Shown here piece by piece: positions 5,528 to 10,283 of a DNA stretch of 10,283 bases. Under the pieces are notes generated by a model. That model saw only the letters and a list, made by a program, of their open reading frames with translations, searched no databases and was not told the origin of the DNA. Within the stretch, counting starts at the first letter, position 1, and the number at the start of each line of letters is the position of its first letter. The translations under genes were made by a program, and so were the position numbers. This DNA comes from Desulfobacteraceae bacterium. Its GTDB lineage: Bacteria; Desulfobacterota; Desulfobacteria; Desulfobacterales; Desulfosarcinaceae. The stretch spans positions 1 to 10,283 of the forward strand of contig JALVQM010000414.1 of assembly GCA_027025615.1 (NCBI GenBank), written 5' to 3'.

Positions 5528-7004
5528 TGGTTGCGTTTTCCTTTGGCGTTAATTTCATTTTGATAACAAAGTCAAATGTATTCCCCTCGTCGTTTTCCTT
5601 TGTTTTATCACCCTGGGGAGTATAAGTCGCATCATCTATCTTGAAATAAGGAGAATTATTCATTCTGGCTCCGAACTCACGCAGGAGGGCCAGACCGTCA
5701 TTCCAATGGTCGGTCCGGATATGCCCTTCAAGCAGACATGTCCAGTCATAGATACCCTTGCCTTTCCCTGGTGAAATGATGAGTCGTTTAATAACGAATT
5801 CCCTGGGGATATTTTGTGCCAGAGAAGAAAACATCTTGGACCATGCCGGTTGATTGGTATAGGTGTTTTTATAAAAATCTTTCCAGCCGCTGAATCTTTT
5901 CAGCTCCATCTCCTTACTTTCAAGTTCAAACAGCTTACTGTTGATGGCGGCAAGTTCAGCTTTTTTTTGCGAATACTGCTCCTTATACTTTCCTCTTTCC
6001 GGTGGAGTCGTGAACAACATCCAGGCAGCGGATGCAACTATGCCGGCAAGCAACAAGCCAATCGCATAGGTATATCCCTGATCAAATCGCTGCTCCCATA
6101 GGATGGAAGATGAAAGCAAGTTGTAGTGCTTGGGAGCAAAGAGATTCCCAAGCAGGTGATATGCCTGTTGGTCGTTACCCTGCAGGCCTTGGACTGGAAG
6201 ATGTTCAAGACGATACACACGGTGATCGCCGGTACTATTTAATTGAAACTTTTCAAGGACCGTCGATAGTTTCTCGTTCCCAAACAGATAAAAATTTTCA
6301 CAGGAAGGATCTTCAAAGGTATCGTTATACAGAAGAAGGGTCGTCATGATATCACGATCAAATTCACGCCCAAAGCTTTCAAGGACTTCATCTGCATCTT
6401 TCGATATATCATCAACATCAAGACCAACTGGAATGTTTCTGGCAATCTTGACATCCCCCTGGGGAGAACTGATGACAAAGATGGTCGACATTTCTCCAAC
6501 CCAGGTAACCATAAAATCATTTTCAGGTCGCTCCGATTGTACAACAGCGCCACAAAGAGCAACGGGTAATGATGTTATCCCGCGGATTTTCTTCTTGTAC
6601 CCGGCAAAGATATTTTTCTCAAAATCAACAACATTATCTTCATTGATTGCCAGGTAAGACACTTTTCGCTTGCTGATGCCATCAACAGTCACTGTTCCCT
6701 GGTCCTTGAAGGCAACCCGTGCAGCCTTACTGCTTTCCAGCGCCTGATTCGCCTTGCGAACAATTAACTGCTTAAGTATCTTGTTGGAAACTTTGGGAAA
6801 AACATCCCACTGATATTGAGCGGATGGAAACTCCGCGTTAATGAAAATCTGATCGGCCCAACCTGCGGCTTCTGCCAACGTCTGTTGGTCTATATCATAT
6901 TCAGCTGGTTTTTGAGCCGTATAGGTTGAAGTTACACCCTGCTCGAGTCTGAGGATATCAATCTTGTCTTCGGAAATTGATACTGAAAGAATTTTATTGG
7001 CCAC
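5517..7004 (-). CDS. MshI/GspL-like protein: PilM-type actin-like domain fused to PilN-type domain
   Basis: A 495-aa protein. Residues 1 to about 300 form a cytoplasmic actin-like (PilM/GspL-type) region, with recognisable beta-hairpin blocks at 4-20, 163-195 (FMVTWVGEMSTIFVI...IARNIPVGLD) and 238-246. A single membrane helix follows at about 311-331. Residues about 337-370 are coiled-coil-like, and a PilN-type periplasmic domain spans about 385-487 (AWSKMFSSLAQNIPREFVIKRL). This cytoplasmic-TM-periplasmic layout is that of GspL and MshI, equivalent to PilM plus PilN in one chain. The nucleotide-site loops look degenerate: the first reads SVSISED where PilM has a D-x-G-type motif, and the second lacks its Asp. 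The protein is therefore probably a structural adaptor that recruits the motor ATPase. The start is GTG at 7004 with a weak AGGT about 10 nt upstream; the frame is open for about 30 more codons upstream but has no ATG. Confidence 0.85.
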   Translation of the reverse strand: MANKILSVSISEDKIDILRLEQGVTSTYTAQKPAEYDIDQQTLAEAAGWADQIFINAEFPSAQYQWDVFPKVSNKILKQLIVRKANQALESSKAARVAFKDQGTVTVDGISKRKVSYLAINEDNVVDFEKNIFAGYKKKIRGITSLPVALCGAVVQSERPENDFMVTWVGEMSTIFVISSPQGDVKIARNIPVGLDVDDISKDADEVLESFGREFDRDIMTTLLLYNDTFEDPSCENFYLFGNEKLSTVLEKFQLNSTGDHRVYRLEHLPVQGLQGNDQQAYHLLGNLFAPKHYNLLSSSILWEQRFDQGYTYAIGLLLAGIVASAAWMLFTTPPERGKYKEQYSQKKAELAAINSKLFELESKEMELKRFSGWKDFYKNTYTNQPAWSKMFSSLAQNIPREFVIKRLIISPGKGKGIYDWTCLLEGHIRTDHWNDGLALLREFGARMNNSPYFKIDDATYTPQGDKTKENDEGNTFDFVIKMKLTPKENATNAG

Positions 7005-7113
7005 TGCGGAATAACCTGAAATGATGTGTGGTGTAAAAATGTTCCATTCGTCCTTGCATTTGGTTCTTATCTTGCAAAGTGACTGAACGATTCAACCAGC
7101 GAATGGGACAAGG

Positions 7114-7142
7114 GCAAGTGTTACATATAAATGCCCACTTGC
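7114..7142. repeat. Seven-bp inverted repeat upstream of the MshI-like gene
   Basis: GCAAGTG (7114-7120) and CACTTGC (7136-7142) flank a 15-nt AT-rich centre. An alternative GGGCA/TGCCC pairing overlaps it (7112-7116 with 7132-7136). It lies about 110 bp before the GTG start and could be an operator or an mRNA hairpin. There is no direct evidence of function. Confidence 0.35.
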
Positions 7143-7355
7143 TTATACTGCCCCAAAAAAGACCGAAAACACACACTGGGAGCAAAATCCGGTTTGCCTT
7201 GGCCATGGTTTTACATGTTGCCTCGCTGAACCTCAAGGCACTGTATAATCATTGCCTGTAATGAAACCGGTGAACAACAGGAAAAACCATGAAAAGCCAT
7301 ATCCTGGTACCGGAAAAAAATCGCTCTTGTCTTTCCGTATTTCTTGTGGATGGTG

Positions 7356-7372
7356 GTGGTGGAAAACACCAC
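7356..7372. repeat. Small hairpin in the gap
   Basis: GTGGTG, a GAAAA loop, then CACCAC. It forms a 6-bp stem about 130 bp downstream of the second pseudopilin stop in transcript order. No U-run follows in the operon sense, so it does not qualify as an intrinsic terminator. Confidence 0.35.
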
Positions 7373-7498
7373 AATGAATGCCCCCTCAACTTTTCGTGAA
7401 CTTAGTCCACAATCCATTGCATTGTCAATATAAATTTCAATAAACAGTCATGATATTGCCAAATGCGGCAAAGATGGGGATATCACAAAATAGGAGCT

Positions 7499-9031
7499 TT
7501 AAGGTATCGGGTTGCGAGTAGTTGGAGTTACCCAGTAGCCGTCAATGCGATCATCGGCGGGCAGGATATCGTCCGAGGTGTTTGCCGTTCCATCCGGTCC
7601 CATGGAATAAAAAGACCAGTAATGGGGATCACGGGCCTGGTCCAGAGCTTGGGTACTGGTTTGAGCCAGCCCGCCATAAGCAGCGGCGCTGCCCCACTGG
7701 TACTGATTGCCCCATGGATCAAGAAATTGTGGAAAAGCGGGATTTTGATTATATCCCAGCTTAAAGAGATTAAGACCCGATGCCGCCGCCAGGTCATAGG
7801 CCGGGGTACCGGTCGAACAGTTGTCCAGAGAGGCGGTTCCACGGCTCGGATCATTCGTCAGGACGCCATAACGAATACAGCCCTGGCCCGAGCCACCGGT
7901 AGCGGCCACATAACTGTCCAATTCATCAACCACTCCATCACCGTTGGTATCACCCGACACCTCATCAATAAGGGGAACCGGCCGTTCCAGAGGCCGCATA
8001 TTGGCCATCCCCACCGGTGGAACGGGGTGACCGGCTATAATAGGACGGGGAAGGACATCTTCATCATCAAGACGAACATTCGTGCCATCAAGGTATACAT
8101 TGCCGGAACCACCACAGGACCTGTACCTTGGTTGGCCGGCATAATTGGGATACCAGACCGTAGGGTTTAAATTAGTTCTTGTACAATGACCATTGGGAAA
8201 GTCATCTGTGGGATTAGCTGGGGTACCGTTGTCATTCATTCCCACATGTATATAACAGTTGCCATTGGGATCCCACTCGCCGCTGTTAGGTCCACCGCAA
8301 GTATAGGTAGCGGTTGCCTCAACAGGCGGCGTATAATCGTACCATTCCGTGCCCGGATCCCAAGCCCCGTTATTATGTAATGCGGCCACCGGCGGCAGAA
8401 ACAGGGTGTCGGCATCGTTATTGATTGCCGTACAGTTTGAAGTTACATCCTGTGGATCCGGTCCAGCGGCGGAATTACAGAATTGCTGATCATAGGCCCT
8501 GGCCGCCTGCTGAAGGATGGCAACCGAATGATAGGCGATTTTCAGCGCCTCCGCCTCCAGGGAAACGGCTACCACCAGATCATCATTGCCGGCGCTTGTA
8601 TAGGGAGCAGCGGTGGAATCAAGGAGCTTGTTTGGTCCGGCAGCGACCAGAACTGCCGCGACCATGGTATTGTCAACGGAAATATTCTGTACGCTCACCA
8701 TATGGCCTGATGCGGGTAATCGGTCATAACGAATCATCTGACCGTTGACATCAAAGCGGTATTTCTGCGGCAGATTGAGTAAAGCCGTGGGCACCGAATT
8801 GACAGGATTGGTCATTGATGGATCGGGTAGATCATAATGGATGAGATAATAATTCTGCAGGGCTGTACGGATCTCGTTCAGACGCTGCCTGGTTGTGCCC
8901 TCTTTTTGAATACCTTTAATCTTGACGCCCATGGAGACAAACATGACAACCGCGGTGGCAGCGGCTGTAAAAAGCAGCACCATGAAGATCAGGGCCAAGC
9001 CTCGATTATTATCAATTGGACGTAAGAGCAT
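7499..9031 (-). CDS. Large pseudopilin-like protein with two GspG-like modules and a calcium-loop motif
   Basis: A 510-aa secreted or fibre subunit, far longer than typical GspG (about 140 aa). The leader MLLRPIDNNRG would be cut after Gly11 by prepilin peptidase, leaving LALIFMVLLFTAAATAVVMF as the hydrophobic helix. There is no Glu at mature position 5, as in GspK- or MshP-like minor pilins. After the amphipathic helix comes a first GspG-like module (KYRFDVNGQMIRYD ... AAGPNK ... SAGNDDLVV), then a second helix and a long insert rich in Asn, Gly, Pro and aromatics. The C-terminal module carries the clear GspG-type signature DPWGNQYQW (from 438) and YSMGPDGTANTSDDI (GPDG at 478-481). Residues 361-372 (DTNGDGVVDELD) match a dockerin/EF-hand calcium loop. 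There are eight Cys, all outside the leader and helix. The ATG at 9031 is chosen over an adjacent TTG at 9034. It begins 14 nt after the preceding paralogue. Confidence 0.85.
   Translation of the reverse strand: MLLRPIDNNRGLALIFMVLLFTAAATAVVMFVSMGVKIKGIQKEGTTRQRLNEIRTALQNYYLIHYDLPDPSMTNPVNSVPTALLNLPQKYRFDVNGQMIRYDRLPASGHMVSVQNISVDNTMVAAVLVAAGPNKLLDSTAAPYTSAGNDDLVVAVSLEAEALKIAYHSVAILQQAARAYDQQFCNSAAGPDPQDVTSNCTAINNDADTLFLPPVAALHNNGAWDPGTEWYDYTPPVEATATYTCGGPNSGEWDPNGNCYIHVGMNDNGTPANPTDDFPNGHCTRTNLNPTVWYPNYAGQPRYRSCGGSGNVYLDGTNVRLDDEDVLPRPIIAGHPVPPVGMANMRPLERPVPLIDEVSGDTNGDGVVDELDSYVAATGGSGQGCIRYGVLTNDPSRGTASLDNCSTGTPAYDLAAASGLNLFKLGYNQNPAFPQFLDPWGNQYQWGSAAAYGGLAQTSTQALDQARDPHYWSFYSMGPDGTANTSDDILPADDRIDGYWVTPTTRNPIP
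7916..7951 (-). other. Dockerin/EF-hand-like calcium-binding loop (protein motif)
   Basis: These codons give D-T-N-G-D-G-V-V-D-E-L-D. Acidic or amide ligands stand at loop positions 1, 3, 5, 9 and 12, with Gly at 6, which is the full EF-hand/dockerin ligand pattern. It is a single copy; dockerins normally have two. It most likely stabilises a loop in the pseudopilin insert. Calcium binding is inferred from the motif. Confidence 0.6.
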
Positions 9032-9045
9032 CAATTTTATTACCG

Positions 9046-10283
9046 CTAAAAGAGAAAAATATCATCAGAGGTGCCTGGAGTTCCATCCGGTCCCATGGAG
9101 TAAAAAATATGATAACGGGGGTCAGCAGGAGGAACACTACCCCCCCATTGATATCGATTCCCCCAGGGATCGGTGAGGAGGCTGGGGCCAAAACCGTATC
9201 GGGTGCGGATAAAACCGACAGGATCGGCCTGGGTATCCAGATCGACGTATCCGCAACTTGGATCAGCAGGCGCTACGCCAGCGACAAGCCGACACCCCCC
9301 CTCATCTATCAATTCATAGGCTGGCAAGGCCGGAACATTGGTTCCCGGGTAATGTGGGGGGTAAGGGTACACTCCGAAAAAACCAAAGGCCGGATCAGTG
9401 ATGGTATAATTAGGAGGCAATGGCCGTGTACCTGTTGCAGCAGGGTCATTAGCGCCCTGGTCGGGCCAGATCCAAGCGGCAGCGCTGGTGGGCGTAAGAT
9501 CATTGGGCCAGGTATTTAAAATAACGCCATCATAGGCGCCTCCGCCAGGCCAATTTGCCGGCTCATGCCGGACCAATTGATCATAGGTAGGTGGCGGGCC
9601 GACCGGGAAAGCTGTCGGCCAGTCGGGACCAGGTTGAAAATAATTTGTATTTCCCGTGGCAGCGGATGGGTAGGCGGAAGAAATGAATGGATATAGCTGG
9701 GGATATGTGCCAGTGGGAGCTGGAACAACATTTGAATAGTACTGGTCATAATAATCCGGATCGATAATCGGCGGTGCCCCATTGGCAACATCTCCATAAA
9801 AATTAACGCCCGCATTATCCTGAACCCCGGCATGGGTACGATTATACGATGCAACCCCTTTGCCCAGGGTTTCCAATTCGGTAAGGGCAATCGCCACCGC
9901 CTGGGTATTAACCTCGATCGGGACCAGGATATCATCCCCCTGTGTCGTGTACACCGTACCGGTAACAGTGTATTGCTGCGTCTGGTTTTCCCCCAAACTG
10001 ATAATCACTCCTGCGGCTGGACGGGAATCTACGGTTATCCCGGATGCGGTTGGGGACGGAAAATAGAGATATGGACGGCCAAAGGTATCGAAACGAAATT
10101 TTTGTCCTAAACCAAGATCGGCTATCGGGATGGAGTTGGTGAAAGACGTTCCCGCCGGAGGCAGGGATTCATGACCGGCATAATAGTTTTTGAGTGTGGT
10201 GACGATTTTCTCCATGCGGGAATGATCATCAACCATTTTTTTACGGGCACTGACACTTTCATACATATGCAGAGTATAAATGG
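9046..10283 (-). CDS. Large pseudopilin-like protein, N-terminus outside window
   Basis: At least 406 codons are visible from an internal Met at 10266, but the frame stays open to the window edge (…IYTLH before MYESVS), so the true start is upstream. The visible N-terminal part is an amphipathic helix followed by LPPAG, the normal continuation after a prepilin hydrophobic segment; leader and membrane helix are therefore expected off-window. Counting from that Met, a first GspG-like module lies at about 56-120 (KFRFDTFGRPYLYF ... VIISLGENQT ... TQGDDILVPIEV). A second helix follows at about 121-145, then a Pro/Tyr/Trp/Asn-rich insert of about 200 residues with two Cys. The C-terminal module has DPWGNRYQWG (366-375) and YSMGPDGTPGTSDDI (389-403). 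It is clearly paralogous to the next gene. Likely a fibre or surface-displayed subunit of the MSHA-like machine; the partner and substrate are unknown. Confidence 0.82.
   Translation of the reverse strand, partial: IYTLHMYESVSARKKMVDDHSRMEKIVTTLKNYYAGHESLPPAGTSFTNSIPIADLGLGQKFRFDTFGRPYLYFPSPTASGITVDSRPAAGVIISLGENQTQQYTVTGTVYTTQGDDILVPIEVNTQAVAIALTELETLGKGVASYNRTHAGVQDNAGVNFYGDVANGAPPIIDPDYYDQYYSNVVPAPTGTYPQLYPFISSAYPSAATGNTNYFQPGPDWPTAFPVGPPPTYDQLVRHEPANWPGGGAYDGVILNTWPNDLTPTSAAAWIWPDQGANDPAATGTRPLPPNYTITDPAFGFFGVYPYPPHYPGTNVPALPAYELIDEGGCRLVAGVAPADPSCGYVDLDTQADPVGFIRTRYGFGPSLLTDPWGNRYQWGGSVPPADPRYHIFYSMGPDGTPGTSDDIFLF

Larger units (their letters stand above)
7005..7498. other. 494-bp gap without a convincing gene
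   Basis: This gap lies between the second pseudopilin and the MshI-like gene. Minus-strand open frames at 7236-6994 (TTG start; internal ATG at 7206) and 7417-7211 are short and low in protein character. The first would encode a hydrophobic, Cys-rich peptide (MAKANRILLPVCVFGLFWGS, then CNTCPCP) and end 11 nt inside the MshI-like gene, so a small membrane protein is possible but weakly supported. TTGACA occurs on the minus strand at about 7418-7423, but the -10 at the right distance is poor. No repeat of the A/B/C family is visible. Two hairpins are listed separately. Confidence 0.5.

Noticed and set aside
7418..7446. Sigma-70 promoter using TTGACA on the minus strand
   Set aside because: The -35 match is good, but the sequence at the correct spacing (CTAAGT) is a poor -10, so I do not list it as a promoter.
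7005..7498. Cyclic-di-GMP riboswitch before the MshI-like gene
   Set aside because: Pilus operons often have one, but I could not find the conserved GEMM core sequence on the minus strand here.
7463..8170. 235-codon plus-strand open frame opposite the second pseudopilin
   Set aside because: It is antisense to a clear pseudopilin gene, has no family resemblance, and its composition follows from the opposite strand.

Overview
The window looks like part of a chromosomal MSHA-like (type IV pilus / type II secretion-related) assembly locus from a Gram-negative bacterium of moderate GC content. All convincing genes lie on the minus strand, so the locus reads from right to left. A lipoprotein secretin, an inner-membrane PilM/N-O-P-like platform, a TPR protein and GspG-like pseudopilins imply a double-membrane envelope. 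The gene set and order are compatible with a Desulfobacterota-type or other proteobacterial genome, but no taxonomic marker is present, so this is only a guess.

Layout in transcription order. (1) 10283-9046 is a large pseudopilin-like protein whose N-terminus, with the expected prepilin leader, lies beyond the window edge. (2) 9031-7499 is a second, related pseudopilin-like protein of 510 aa with an intact leader and hydrophobic helix. (3) 7498-7005 is a 494-bp gap with no convincing gene. (4) 7004-4339 is a tightly overlapped trio (11-nt overlaps): a PilM-PilN fusion of MshI/GspL type, a PilO/GspM/MshJ-like protein and a PilP/GspC/MshK-like protein. (5) 4338-3835 is a 504-bp gap holding two copies of an intergenic repeat. 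(6) 3834-965 is the MshL-type lipoprotein secretin joined by an ATGA overlap to an MshN-type TPR protein. (7) 964-596 is a gap holding a further repeat copy in the opposite orientation. (8) 595-140 is a small lipoprotein with a carboxypeptidase-regulatory-like beta domain. (9) 90-1 is the first 30 codons of a gene whose start resembles the N-terminal domain of GspE/MshE-type ATPases.

The inferred machine is as follows. The I/J/K-like proteins form the inner-membrane alignment complex. The secretin forms the outer-membrane pore. The TPR protein probably helps assemble or bridge the complex, and the partial last gene may be its motor. The two large pseudopilin-like proteins are the likely substrates or fibre and tip subunits. 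Compared with the classical Vibrio msh order I-J-K-L-M-N-E, the AAA ATPase gene mshM is absent between L and N, and a lipoprotein gene sits between N and the putative E.

The most unusual features are three. The tandem pseudopilins are very large, and each appears to contain two GspG-like beta modules flanking a long insert; one carries a dockerin/EF-hand-like calcium loop and eight cysteines. The actin-like half of the MshI-like protein has lost its acidic nucleotide-site residues. A 110-210-bp palindromic repeat family has spread through the intergenic gaps.
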